From contig NZ_CP025612.1 of the NCBI RefSeq assembly GCF_002868735.1, positions 124,001 to 188,000 on the forward strand: a stretch of 64,000 bases of DNA. Reading direction: 5' to 3'. A model generated the notes under the pieces. That model ran no database searches. It was given only the letters and a program-made list of their open reading frames with translations, and was not told the origin of the DNA. The position numbers were made by a program, and so were the translations under genes. This DNA comes from Niveispirillum cyanobacteriorum. Its GTDB lineage: Bacteria; Pseudomonadota; Alphaproteobacteria; Azospirillales; Azospirillaceae. Below are positions 51,401 through 59,184 of this stretch, in pieces. Each line of letters opens with the position of its first letter. Positions within the stretch are counted from its first letter, which is position 1.

Positions 51401-52222
51401 ATCCGTGGCCGCCATCTCTCACTGCCGGTCTGGGACGGGTCCGACATTACGGGCCGCCGGCTGCTGGTTTGGGGAGAACAGGGGCTGGGCGATCAGTTGA
51501 TGTTCGCAGCACTGTACCCGGCCTTGGCCGCCCGTTGCGGCCATCTGGTTATTGAGGGGGACCGGCGGCTGACGGGTCTGCTGACCCGTGCCTTTCCCAT
51601 GGCCACTGTCCGGCCCGCCAGCCCCGATCCGCGCGATGCGGATGTTGCGGTGGCGGCGGGGGATGTGGCGGGCCATCTCTGGTCACATCTGGGCAATGTG
51701 TCTCCCCATCCCTATCTGAGGGCCCGGCCCGATTTGGTGGCGATCTGGCGTGACCGGCTGGCGGCCTTGGGGCCGGAATTGAAGATCGGCATCTGCTGGC
51801 GGTCCAGCATGATGACGACGGAACGTCGCCGTTCCTATGCCAGCCTGTCTGACTTTGCCCCGCTGGCGGCCATTCCCGGCGTGACCCTGATCGGGTTGCA
51901 ACGTGGTCTTGAACCGGGAGAGGTGGAGGGGGCGGGCGTGCCCATCACGCGCTTTGACGATGTAGACCTGAATGATGATCTGGAAAGTCAGGCAGCAGTG
52001 ATCACGGCGCTTGATCTGGTCATCACCGTGCCAACAGCAGTGGGGGAACTGGCGGGTGCGCTGGGCGTGCCTGTCTGGCGTCTGGGGCGGGCCGATTGGA
52101 CCGGCCTGGGCACGACGGTGCGTCCGTGGTTTCCCAGCATGCGGCGACTGGACAGCCGGTTGGGTATGGCGGCGGCCCTGGCCGAGGCCGCGCGCCTGCT
52201 GATCAGCGCCAGGCGTAGTTGA
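45479..52222 (+). CDS. Giant four-module TPR-glycosyltransferase (FlmG-like tandem fusion)
   Basis: A 2247-residue protein made of four repeats of the TPR-plus-GT-B-like unit found singly at 15136 and 24273. Modules cover roughly residues 1-535, 538-1095, 1099-1650 and 1705-2247. Each GT part has the EQGLGDE/Q motif (about residues 274, 837, 1392, 2000), a CWRS motif, a DL-x-DDL motif and a TAVGELAGALGVPVWR-type end (in module 1, GTAVSELSGALGVPVWR). The linker between modules 3 and 4 is atypical and rich in inverted repeats. It is divergent from pseB, so a role transferring nonulosonic acid to flagellin is likely. No signal peptide, so it is cytoplasmic. Confidence 0.88.
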   Translation: MDRKPPPPTDSPDRLLDGAIARHQQGDLAGAIALYRQILTRWPGNVDAGHLLGLALWQSGEAEEGLQRVKAAAEAAPRSPTVQNNLGGMLMAVRQFRAAERAFRAALAVKPDLVDAQSNLAAVLLDLNQPAEAEKAARQALALAPTRADAWSNRGVALLELGRFQEAEQCQRKALSLNPDLAVAHANLGTLLRRQGMTDAAVPCFQRALELDRDQPVARFNLALDHLVHGRLEQGWTDYEERFRARLRQPRRELDIPFWRGDMLAGKHLLIWPEQGLGDEILFSSIFPDLKGLDGPVTVECDARLVPLFARSFPHLSVAATGATSLADLQIAAGSLPRMARPVLSRFPGRPWLLADGAATNRWRRVLDDQGPALNVGFCWRSGLKSGERVGLYPSLTDFAPLFALPGIRWVPLQYDLDEPTTVAEMKAALPDGINLFRPDIDLRDDLDGVAALTAALDLVISAGTAVSELSGALGVPVWRIGGGDEWTRLGTDVRPWYPNMRCYSRPADQEFASLLSGMARDLTTILISAAAGGGEGAEDADDLHRQGHALMEQGKAGEAVPLLERAARLRPGDALLLARLGAALRAQGKANAACDRYRQSLTLRPGHAVTIVNIARCLLDLGELDAAEAELAPLLTGPGISPHVHDTLGLIWQARAQYDAAAAAHRDAVTVDPALVSGWINLGGALRAGYRFAEAAAAFRTALDLSPDQVEAWTGLAYALFRCGDPDGAEAALDKALALVPGYPPAITDLSRMREMQGREEEALVLLDRLLAQHPRDALARWNRSHLRLSRGDLADGWADYRVRFAAGQASPVRQMAMPEWQGQDITGKRLLVWREQGLGDEILWAGLIADLQAAGIQVIVESDPRLTGLLSRSFAGIVARAETPDPRDADFHCPLGDLPSILRASLSAFPPRATGWMKPDPTRAQHLASWLDSLPPGLRVGFCWRSQRQEGDRKQAYLCLADLLPLLTLPGIVPVSLQYDGAVAEIAALRDTRGVMVHQCPDTDLKDDLEGAAALMAGLDLVICAPTAVGEMAASLGVPVWRFQNRHDWSTLGMAVRPWYPAMRLFIADPVRDVVPALVREMTRLLEAPTLPVAPPTLEAVMEQHRLGDLVAAEQGYRAILRVQPDEVDALHLLSQVLLQGGRAAEALPLVDRALSLDPDYANAHNTRGSLLKALGRFADAEKAFRQTLSRRADHAEAWSNLGATLVELRRYGDAEKASRRALVQRPDYPRALVNLGVALRHLGRWREAAECQEKALSQAPDMPDAWGELGLCRTALWDAAGGRQAQERALSIDPTYAEAAVNLSLERAGQGDVPGARAALSRALSIRPGFARALYNDALLALVQGDLKAGWTRHEVRFDSGEVAWGGPPSVPRWDGTPLSGRRLLVWGEQGLGDQVMMAAHYGLLSGLGGSVTLWTDPRLVPILARAFPFATVMAEGTAVPVDCHVPAGSLPLLLAPDIAGWDGKAFLTPRHDLAPLWRDRLAALPPGLRIGLCWRSQLRTAAREAAYTELSDWLPLLRMSGVQVVSLQYDGAAEEIAALEAAHGVHIHRWDGVDLRDDLETALALTAQLDLVITVATAVGEMAGALGVPVWRLSGPLDWTRMGTAVRPWFASMRVFTSAPLAFMASQVPAVITALTALCQSALMLTDAQHQGGPQAPGACIRTLGLQRTSAGPPVGGLQSTEGLNFDGLALPGDGPDGDPSTWLERGIERQKAGDPAGAMPFYHAVIERDGEAPVALHLLGLALQQTGRPADGLPFMLRAVAAAPDYTAAWVNLGNLYQTLDHPAEAEEAYRKALALRPLDPGTWTNLGNALRALGRLEDAVKAHGRAIGMDKGSAIAHGNLAAVLKDLDRLDAAEGEYRLALTLGGADTHLHAGLGDVLRQRGQLVPARAALQEALRLDPGNGEAWNNLGRVAEMAGDPAAARRDYDQALAAMPGLPTALYNRGLLDLTEGALEAGWKGYGMRFRGTETIRGRHLSLPVWDGSDITGRRLLVWGEQGLGDQLMFAALYPALAARCGHLVIEGDRRLTGLLTRAFPMATVRPASPDPRDADVAVAAGDVAGHLWSHLGNVSPHPYLRARPDLVAIWRDRLAALGPELKIGICWRSSMMTTERRRSYASLSDFAPLAAIPGVTLIGLQRGLEPGEVEGAGVPITRFDDVDLNDDLESQAAVITALDLVITVPTAVGELAGALGVPVWRLGRADWTGLGTTVRPWFPSMRRLDSRLGMAAALAEAARLLISARRS
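50412..50522 (+). repeat. Intragenic palindromic element in the module 3-4 linker
   Basis: Three hairpins occur within 111 bp inside the open reading frame: a 15-bp perfect stem (50412-50426 with 50434-50448), a 6-bp stem (50465-50480) and a 7-bp stem (50505-50522). The translated linker resembles neither neighbour domain. This fits an in-frame palindromic element insertion or a remnant of a former intergenic region at a gene fusion. Confidence 0.5.
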
Positions 52223-52832
52223 AGCTGATCGAAATCCGTTCGCTCTCGGCCTGGTTCAGCACCACCTCATGCCGCAGCCAGCTTTCCCACATCAGCAGGG
52301 TGCCGGCCTTGGGTGCCACCGGGATGCTGGGCAGCAGGTCGCGCGCCGCCTTTGGCTTGCGCGGCGGGGCGGCCATCATCAGGGCCAGCCGCGGATCTTC
52401 AAACCGGATGGAGGAGGCACCGTCGGGAATTTCGACGTAATAAGTGCCGCTGATCACGCTGTTAGGATGGATGTGGGAGCCGTGAAAGCCGCCGGGATCC
52501 AGGACATTGATCCACAGACTGTCCAGTTCCAGTTTCTTGTCACCCAGCTGCCATTCCTGCAATTTCGCGAAGGCCTTGGCATGGCGGTCCAGATGCGATT
52601 TCAGCGTCTTCACCGCCGGAAAGCGCCAGGGCAGATCATCCAGGGATGAGTAGGAGGTATAGCCCGTATAGCCGTTCTTGGCGGACCATTTCTGGCCGGC
52701 CGCATCATCCTCTGCCGCTGACCGGCAACAGGCGGCCAGTTCGTCGTTCAAGGCCTCTATCCCGTCCAGTTCGGCGCGGTAGAGGCGGGTTGCGAACAGG
52801 GTTTCGATCAGGGGGGTGTTGGCATCTGTCAT
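52203..52832 (-). CDS. Putative 2OG-Fe(II) oxygenase (TIGR02466 type)
   Basis: A 209-residue protein of the TIGR02466 family of putative 2-oxoglutarate/Fe(II) oxygenases. The metal motif is HGSHIHPNSVISGTYYVEIP, a later His lies in SWLRHEVVLN, and the 2OG-binding Arg is in SERISISFNYAW. ATG 52832 gives a normal family length. It converges with the giant glycosyltransferase gene, with a 20-bp overlap. The substrate is unknown; it may hydroxylate a protein or sugar in the same pathway. Confidence 0.78.
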   Translation of the reverse strand: MTDANTPLIETLFATRLYRAELDGIEALNDELAACCRSAAEDDAAGQKWSAKNGYTGYTSYSSLDDLPWRFPAVKTLKSHLDRHAKAFAKLQEWQLGDKKLELDSLWINVLDPGGFHGSHIHPNSVISGTYYVEIPDGASSIRFEDPRLALMMAAPPRKPKAARDLLPSIPVAPKAGTLLMWESWLRHEVVLNQAESERISISFNYAWR

Positions 52833-52875
52833 GATGCCACAAGGCTTACGGTGCGCCGTGGCACCCGTCAATGGG

Positions 52876-52907
52876 CCACCGGATCGGGACCAAGCCCGAT
52901 CCGGTGG
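52876..52907 (-). terminator. Hairpin terminator after the cytochrome c gene
   Basis: A 13-bp perfect stem (52876-52888 with 52895-52907) and 6-nt loop, 10 bp beyond the cytochrome stop. A T-run is lacking. Confidence 0.65.
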
Positions 52908-52916
52908 TCATCACCA

Positions 52917-53336
52917 TTACTTGGTCTTCAGGAAAGCGACGACGTCCTTGCGCTCCTGCTCGTTCGGCAGTTTGAAGGCCATCTTGGTGGCGCCCACGGC
53001 CTTATCGGCCTTGCCCTTTTCCGTCAGATAGCCCTTCAGGAAGCCCTGCGGGTCGGCCAGATACTTCACGATATTGTCTTCGGTCCAGGCCAGTCCGGCC
53101 TCACCAGCATTGTGGTTGATGTCGGAGTACTTGTACCCCTCCACCTTGCCGGCGGTACGACCGACGACGCCATTCAGGATGGGGCCAACCAGATTCTTGG
53201 CATCGGGACCGACGCGGTGGCAGGCCATGCACTTCTTGAACACGGCCTCGCCCTTGGCGGCGTCCTGCGCCATGGCGGTGCCGGTGGACAGCATGGCGAC
53301 GCCCGTCAGGGCAAAAGCGGCAAACAGGGACTTCAT
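52917..53336 (-). CDS. Periplasmic class I c-type cytochrome
   Basis: A 139-residue preprotein with signal peptide (SLFAAFALTGVAMLSTGTAMA). The haem motif CMACH follows GEAVFKK, and the axial Met is expected in ATKMAFKLPNE. The size and pattern (VGPILNGVVGRTAGKVEGYKY) fit a cytochrome c2/c550 electron carrier. GGGAG lies upstream of ATG 53336. It stands alone, downstream of the transporter. Confidence 0.9.
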   Translation of the reverse strand: MKSLFAAFALTGVAMLSTGTAMAQDAAKGEAVFKKCMACHRVGPDAKNLVGPILNGVVGRTAGKVEGYKYSDINHNAGEAGLAWTEDNIVKYLADPQGFLKGYLTEKGKADKAVGATKMAFKLPNEQERKDVVAFLKTK

Positions 53337-53466
53337 CGTGATACTCCCTCGGGGGCTTTGACGCCGGAAAAGTGGCGCTGACCACATCACATACGGCGTG
53401 GAAGCCTTTGGTCAAGCTGGCAAATAGTCCCAGCCGAATGGATGTGGTCATAATCGCGCCATCCGC

Positions 53467-55122
53467 TTATCCGAACAGCTTCACCACGCTTTGCAATGTC
53501 TGATAGACACCAAAGGCGATGGGGACGCCCACGGCCAGCCAGGCCAGCAGCACCTTGGCATCCAGGCCGCCGCTGCCGACATCCTCACTTGCACTATGGC
53601 TGCCGATGATGGTGCCACCGCTTGGTTGCGCCTGGTCATCCTCCGTCATAAACCATTTGCGATCCACGGGCTTGATCAGGGCATTGGCGATGAAGCCCAG
53701 GACCAGGAAACCGGCCAGGATATACATGGTGTAGTCATAGACCTGTGCGCGCGGCACGCCCGCCGCGATCTGTGCCTCGCGGATATAGTTTACGACGACG
53801 GGGCCCAGGATGCCGGCGGTGGACCAGGCGGTCAGCAGACGGCCATGGATGGCGCCCACGAACTTCGTCCCGAACATGTCGGCCAGATAGGCCGGAACGG
53901 TCGCAAAGCCGCCGCCATACATGGACAGAATGATGCCGAAGGCCACCACGAACCCGATCTTAGACCCCATATGGGCCAGCGACGGGGCCGAGGCGTAAAG
54001 CACGATGCCGAGCGCGAAGAAGGTGAAGTAGGTCATCTTCCGGCCCATCTTGTCCGACAGCGAGGCCCAGAAGAACCGGCCCACAATGTTGAACAGGGAC
54101 AGAAGGCCCGTGAAGCCGGCGGCCACACCCGCGATCATCTTCTTCTGGTCGGGGTTTAGATCGGAGAAGCCCAGTTCAGGCTGCCCGAACAGGGCACCGC
54201 CGAAAATTTCCTGCAACATGGGCGACGCCATGCCCAGCACACCGATGCCGGCGGAGACGTTGAGGCAGAGGACGGCCCAGATCAGCCAGAACTGTTTGGT
54301 CTTGTGCGCGTCCTTCACATGGACATTGCCCTGCGCGATCATCGGTTTGGCGCTGGCGGCAGGCGGGGTCCAGCCGGCGGGGGCCCAACCCTGCGGCGGG
54401 ATGCGGTAGCCGAAGGCACCGGCCATCATGAACAGGAAATAGATCACGGCCAGGACCACGAAGGTTTCCCAGACCCCCACCGATGTTTCCGTCTTGAAGC
54501 CGTTCATCAGCATGTTCGCCAGCGGCGAGCCGATCATGGCCCCACCACCAAAGCCCATGATGGCCATGCCGGTCGCCATGCCGCGCCGGTCGGGGAACCA
54601 TTTCACCAGGGTGGAGACGGGCGAGATATAGCCCAGGCCCAGGCCGATACCACCGATCACGCCGGAACCCAGCCACATCAGCCATAATTGGTGCGTATAG
54701 ACCCCGACCGCCGAGATCAGCAGGCCGCCGCACCAGCAGCAAGCCGCCACAAAGCCGGCCTTGCGCGGACCTTCCCGTTCCAGCCAGCCACCCCAGATGG
54801 CGGCACTGGACCCCAGCAGGACGAAGAACAGGGTGTACATCCAGCCCAGATCGGCGACCTTCCAGTCGCACGACGTGGTGAACAGGGCATTCATCAGCCC
54901 GGCATCGGCGGGGCAAGCCACCGGTGCGGTAATGCCGATCGACTGGCTGAGCGGCAGCCAGAACACGCTGAAACCATAGGCCATGCCGATACAGAGATGG
55001 ATGGCCAAAGCCGCCGGCGGAACCAGCCAGCGGTTGAAGCCCGCATCCGCGATGATGCGCTCTCGGTCCAGAAGGCCGGGCTGTCCAAAGCCCTGACCCT
55101 GTGTTTGATCTGCCGCTACCAT
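53467..55122 (-). CDS. OFA-family MFS transporter (oxalate/formate type)
   Basis: A 551-residue MFS protein with about 12 hydrophobic segments. Conserved parts: GMAYGFSVFWLPLS, the MFS loop WGGWLEREGPRK, YISPVSTLVKWFPDRRG and FWASLSDKMGRKM. It belongs to the oxalate/formate antiporter (OFA) lineage. A strong GGAGGAAACAAGG RBS precedes ATG 55122. It lies just downstream of fdsD on the same strand (167-bp gap), so formate or oxalate movement linked to formate dehydrogenase is a reasonable inference. Confidence 0.82.
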   Translation of the reverse strand: MVAADQTQGQGFGQPGLLDRERIIADAGFNRWLVPPAALAIHLCIGMAYGFSVFWLPLSQSIGITAPVACPADAGLMNALFTTSCDWKVADLGWMYTLFFVLLGSSAAIWGGWLEREGPRKAGFVAACCWCGGLLISAVGVYTHQLWLMWLGSGVIGGIGLGLGYISPVSTLVKWFPDRRGMATGMAIMGFGGGAMIGSPLANMLMNGFKTETSVGVWETFVVLAVIYFLFMMAGAFGYRIPPQGWAPAGWTPPAASAKPMIAQGNVHVKDAHKTKQFWLIWAVLCLNVSAGIGVLGMASPMLQEIFGGALFGQPELGFSDLNPDQKKMIAGVAAGFTGLLSLFNIVGRFFWASLSDKMGRKMTYFTFFALGIVLYASAPSLAHMGSKIGFVVAFGIILSMYGGGFATVPAYLADMFGTKFVGAIHGRLLTAWSTAGILGPVVVNYIREAQIAAGVPRAQVYDYTMYILAGFLVLGFIANALIKPVDRKWFMTEDDQAQPSGGTIIGSHSASEDVGSGGLDAKVLLAWLAVGVPIAFGVYQTLQSVVKLFG

Positions 55123-55289
55123 ACCCTTGTTTCCTCCTGTTCGTTCGCCCCTGTAAGGCGGAGTGTGGGTGGACGCGAATGCCGGGGCTTCGGGGCTCCG
55201 GTCTGTTGTTTTAAGACAAACAAACCTGTTCGGAGACGCGGAGCGTTTCCGTTCAGACGCTGTTGCAACAGGGTGGTTGGAAAGACCTC

Positions 55290-55502
55290 CTATGGCTTGG
55301 GTTTCAGGTTTTCCAACGCCTGGACGACGATGGGGCTCAAGCCCTCGCCGCCCTTATTGAGATGATCCAGAATTCCGGCCCGCATGCGCGGATCCCAGAA
55401 GCTTTTGATGTGGTCGGCTACGCCCTTGACGCCGCCTGGCCCCTGGCTGGCGAAGAAGGCGCCGATCTGGTTGGCCATCATGACCAGCTTGTCAGGCGAC
55501 AC
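55290..55502 (-). CDS. fdsD: Formate dehydrogenase delta subunit
   Basis: About 70 residues: DKLVMMANQIGAFFASQ, then VADHIKSFWDPRMRAGILDHL and GGEGLSPIVVQALENL, the pattern of FdsD. The delta subunit is needed for assembly of the Fds complex. GTG 55502 has GGAG 7 bp upstream and overlaps fdhD by 11 bp; longer in-frame starts (to 55553) would extend inside fdhD. Confidence 0.85.
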   Translation of the reverse strand: MSPDKLVMMANQIGAFFASQGPGGVKGVADHIKSFWDPRMRAGILDHLNKGGEGLSPIVVQALENLKPKP

Positions 55503-56310
55503 GGGTCTGCTCCTGCTCAGGTTGAATGCGGTGAGGATGGCTGAAAATCTCAAACCCGTCGGCGCGGGCCACAGCCACCAGGGTCATACCGGCATCATCG
55601 GCCAGTTTCACGGCCAGGGTGGAGGGGGCGGAGACGGCGGCCAGGATGGGGACACCGGCCATCGCCGCCTTCTGGACCAGTTCCACTGACACGCGGCTGG
55701 TCATCAGGATGGCGCCCTGTTTGGCGTCGATCCCGGTGCCGGCCAGGGCGCCGATCAGCTTGTCCAGGGCATTGTGGCGGCCCACATCCTCCCGCACGGT
55801 GACGCTGCCATCGGGGGCCAGGAAGGCAGCGGCGTGGGCGGCACGGGTCAGGTGGCCCAATGCCTGCTGTTGCGACATCGCATCGAACGCGGTTGCCAGT
55901 GCAAGCGGTGTCAAAGGGCGGCCAGCGCCCACGGGACGCGCCGGCTTCACTGCCTCCCCCAGGCTTTCCACCCCGCACAGGCCGCAGCCGGCCGGGCCGG
56001 TCAGATGGCGGCGGCGGGCGGTCAGGGCGGCGCGGGGACGTTTGGAGAGCCAGAGGCGCACCACCCAGCCCAGGTCGGTTTCGACCAGTTCAAGGTCGTC
56101 CACCTCATCCGGGGTTTCGATGATGCCCTCGGTCAGGCTGAATCCGATGGCGAAATCCTCCAGATCGGCGGGGCTGGCCATCATCACCGCGTAGGTGGCG
56201 CCGTCATGCACGATGGCGACGGGCACCTCTTCTGCCACCATGCGGGTGCCATCCCGCATGGTGCCGTCATGCCAAGCTAGCCGCTGAAGGGGTTTCGCGG
56301 GCTGGCTCAT
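55492..56310 (-). CDS. fdhD: Formate dehydrogenase accessory sulfurtransferase FdhD
   Basis: A 272-residue FdhD/FdsC, which delivers sulfur to the molybdenum cofactor of the catalytic subunit. The central TGPAGCGLCGVESL holds the conserved CxxC. The REDVGRHNALDKLIGA and VSVELVQKAAMAGVP blocks are typical. It is 4 bp overlapped with fdsA. Confidence 0.93.
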   Translation of the reverse strand: MSQPAKPLQRLAWHDGTMRDGTRMVAEEVPVAIVHDGATYAVMMASPADLEDFAIGFSLTEGIIETPDEVDDLELVETDLGWVVRLWLSKRPRAALTARRRHLTGPAGCGLCGVESLGEAVKPARPVGAGRPLTPLALATAFDAMSQQQALGHLTRAAHAAAFLAPDGSVTVREDVGRHNALDKLIGALAGTGIDAKQGAILMTSRVSVELVQKAAMAGVPILAAVSAPSTLAVKLADDAGMTLVAVARADGFEIFSHPHRIQPEQEQTRVA

Positions 56311-59174
56311 TCGGCAGCCTCAACCGCGTGGCCCTCAATCCGGCGGGAACGCTGGGCCTGCGCCTCATATTCCTGCTGCCACTGGGTTGGGCCATTGGAA
56401 TGGCTGACCTGGACGGCGGTCACCTTGTATTCCGGGCAGTTGGTGGCCCAGTCGGAATAGTCGGTGGTGATAACGTTCGCCTGCGTGTCGGGGTGGTGGA
56501 AGGTGGTGTAGACCACGCCGGGGGCCACCCGATCGGTGATCAGGGCGCGCAGGCTTGTCTCCCCAGCCCGACTTTGCAGCTTCACCCAGTCGCCATCGCG
56601 GATGCCCCGGTTTTCCGCATCGTGCGGGTGGATCTCCAGCCGGTCCTCCTCATGCCAGACGACATTGGCGGTGCGGCGGGTCTGCGCACCGACATTGTAC
56701 TGCGACAGGATACGGCCCGTGGTCAGCAGCAGCGGGAAGCGGGCACCGGTGCGTTCCTCCGTCGGGATGTACTCGGTGATCACGAACTTGCCCTTACCGC
56801 GCACGAACCCGTCGATATGCATCACCGGTGTGCCAAGGGGAGCCTTGTCGTTGCAGGGCCATTGGATGGAGCCCATCTCCTCCAGCCGCTGATAGGACAC
56901 ACCCTTGAAGCTCGGCGTGACCTTGGCGATTTCGTCCATGATCTGGCTGGGATGGGCGTAATCCATCTCAAAGCCCATGGCGCGGGCCAGCAGCAGGGTC
57001 ACCTCCCAATCGGCATAGCCATTCTTGGGCGCCATCACGCGGCGTACCCGCTGGATACGGCGTTCGGCGTTGGTGAAGGTGCCGTCCTTTTCCAAAAACG
57101 TGCAGCCGGGCAGGAAGACATGGGCGTAGTTAGCCGTCTCGTTAAGGAACAGGTCCTGCACGATGACGCATTCCATGGCGGCCAGACCGGCGGCGACATG
57201 GTGGGTGTTGGGGTCGGATTGAAGGATGTCCTCCCCCTGCACATACAGGCCCTTGAACGTGCCATCGACGGCGGCATCCAGCATGTTGGGGATACGCAGG
57301 CCGGGTTCGCCCGACAGGGGCACGCCCCACAATTCCTCAAACATCTGCCGGGTGGCATCGTCGGAGACGTGGCGATAACCGGAGAATTCATGCGGGAAGG
57401 AACCCATGTCGCAGGAGCCCTGGACATTGTTCTGCCCGCGCAGCGGGTTAACGCCCACGCCGGGCCGCCCGATATTACCGGTGGCCATGGCGAGGTTGGC
57501 GATGGCCATCACGGTGGTCGTGCCCTGTGAATGCTCCGTCACACCCAGCCCGTAATAGATCGCCCCGTTGCCGCCGGTGGCGAACAGGCGGGCGGCGTGG
57601 CGGATGGCGCCCGGCTCCACGCCGGCCATCGGCCCCACCACTTCCGGGCTGTTGCGCGGTTCGGACACAAACGCCGCCCATTCCTGGAACTCCGCCCAGT
57701 CGCAGCGCTCGCGCACAAACGTCTCATCCACCAGCCCTTCGGTGACGATGACATGGGCCAGCGACGTGACGATGGCGACATTGGTGCCGGGCAGCAGGGG
57801 CAGGTGAACCTCTGCCTTGATATGGGCGGACTTCACCAGATCGATGCGGCGCGGATCGATGACGATCAGTTTGGCCCCCTGGCGCAGCCGCTTTTTCAGG
57901 CGCGACGCGAAGACGGGGTGGCCATCGGTGGGGTTGGCACCGATGACGATGACGATATCGGTTTGTTCGACGCTGTCGAAATCCTGCGTGCCGGCAGACG
58001 TGCCGAAGGTGGTTTTCAGGCCATAGCCGGTGGGAGAGTGGCAGACGCGTGCGCAGGTATCGACATTGTTGGTGCCGAACCCGGCGCGGATCAGCTTCTG
58101 CACCAGGAAGGTTTCTTCATTGGTGCAGCGGGACGAGGTGATGCCGCCGATACTATCCTTGCCATATTTAGTCTGGATGGATTTCAGCTTGTTGGCCGTA
58201 AACCCGATCGCCTCTTCCCAGCCGACCTCCCGCCAGGGCTGGTCGATGCTGTCACGGATCATCGGCGACAGGATACGTTCCTTATGCGTGGCATAGCCCC
58301 ATGCAAAACGCCCCTTTACGCAGGAATGGCCCCGGTTGGCCCTCCCATCCTTGTATGGGACCATGCGCACCAGCTCGTCCCCGCGCATTTCCGCCTTGAA
58401 GGCGCAGCCCACGCCGCAATAGGCGCAGGTGGTGACGACGGAATGCTCCGGCTGCCCGATCTCGATGACCGATTTTTCCTGCAACGTAGCGGTGGGGCAG
58501 GCCTGGACGCAGGCCCCGCAGGACACGCAGTCGCTGTCCAGAAAGGCGTCGTGCTGGCCGGGCGACACCCGGCTGTCGAAACCACGACCCTCGATGGTCA
58601 GGGCGAAGGTGCCCTGCACCTCCTCGCACGCCCGCACGCAGCGGGAGCAGACGATGCATTTGGCGGGGTCGTAGGTGAAATAGGGGTTGCTTTCATCCTT
58701 GGGCAGGGCCAGCGGGCTGTCAGCCTTGAAATGGTTGGCCCCGTCCATGCCATAACGCACCTCCCGCAGCCCAACAGCCCCGGCCATGTCCTGCAGCTCA
58801 CAGTCACCGTTCGCAGCACAGGTCAGGCAGTCCAGTGGGTGGTCCGAGATATAAAGCTCCATCACCCCCTTGCGCAGTTGCTTCAGGCGCGGCGTCTGCG
58901 TCTTCACATTCAGGCCGGGGGCCACGGGCGTGGTGCAGGAGGCGGGTGTGCCGGGCCGCCCCTCAATCTCCACCAGGCACAGGCGGCAGGACCCGAACGC
59001 GTCAACCATGTCAGTGGCGCAGAGCTTGGGGATTTTCGTCCCCATCTCCATGGCCGCGCGCATGATGGAGGTGCCCTCCGGCACGGTGACCGGCTGCCCG
59101 TCGATGGTGAGCGTCACCAGCTTTTCCGACTTTGACGCCGGCGTGCCGAAATCGGTTTCATGGATGAGGGTCAT
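56307..59174 (-). CDS. fdsA: NAD-dependent formate dehydrogenase alpha (molybdenum) subunit
   Basis: A 955-residue catalytic subunit that oxidises formate to CO2. An N-terminal 2Fe-2S ferredoxin domain (DAFGSCRLCLVEIEG), NuoG-like cluster (CSRCVRACEEVQG) and a 4Fe-4S segment (DCVSCGACVQACPT) are followed by the Mo/bis-PGD domain. That domain has TCAYCGVGC and the active-site Cys in CARVCHSPT near residue 378 (a Cys-type, not selenocysteine, enzyme). The C-terminal MopB cap ends with NCPEYKVTAVQV. Order fdsG-B-A-fdhD-fdsD is the standard operon. Confidence 0.95.
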   Translation of the reverse strand: MTLIHETDFGTPASKSEKLVTLTIDGQPVTVPEGTSIMRAAMEMGTKIPKLCATDMVDAFGSCRLCLVEIEGRPGTPASCTTPVAPGLNVKTQTPRLKQLRKGVMELYISDHPLDCLTCAANGDCELQDMAGAVGLREVRYGMDGANHFKADSPLALPKDESNPYFTYDPAKCIVCSRCVRACEEVQGTFALTIEGRGFDSRVSPGQHDAFLDSDCVSCGACVQACPTATLQEKSVIEIGQPEHSVVTTCAYCGVGCAFKAEMRGDELVRMVPYKDGRANRGHSCVKGRFAWGYATHKERILSPMIRDSIDQPWREVGWEEAIGFTANKLKSIQTKYGKDSIGGITSSRCTNEETFLVQKLIRAGFGTNNVDTCARVCHSPTGYGLKTTFGTSAGTQDFDSVEQTDIVIVIGANPTDGHPVFASRLKKRLRQGAKLIVIDPRRIDLVKSAHIKAEVHLPLLPGTNVAIVTSLAHVIVTEGLVDETFVRERCDWAEFQEWAAFVSEPRNSPEVVGPMAGVEPGAIRHAARLFATGGNGAIYYGLGVTEHSQGTTTVMAIANLAMATGNIGRPGVGVNPLRGQNNVQGSCDMGSFPHEFSGYRHVSDDATRQMFEELWGVPLSGEPGLRIPNMLDAAVDGTFKGLYVQGEDILQSDPNTHHVAAGLAAMECVIVQDLFLNETANYAHVFLPGCTFLEKDGTFTNAERRIQRVRRVMAPKNGYADWEVTLLLARAMGFEMDYAHPSQIMDEIAKVTPSFKGVSYQRLEEMGSIQWPCNDKAPLGTPVMHIDGFVRGKGKFVITEYIPTEERTGARFPLLLTTGRILSQYNVGAQTRRTANVVWHEEDRLEIHPHDAENRGIRDGDWVKLQSRAGETSLRALITDRVAPGVVYTTFHHPDTQANVITTDYSDWATNCPEYKVTAVQVSHSNGPTQWQQEYEAQAQRSRRIEGHAVEAAE

Positions 59175-59184
59175 GGTGACACCA

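Noticed and set aside
57531-59135. 534-codon open frame antisense to fdsA
   Set aside because: Complete overlap with the well-conserved fdsA and low-complexity product; a codon-bias shadow.
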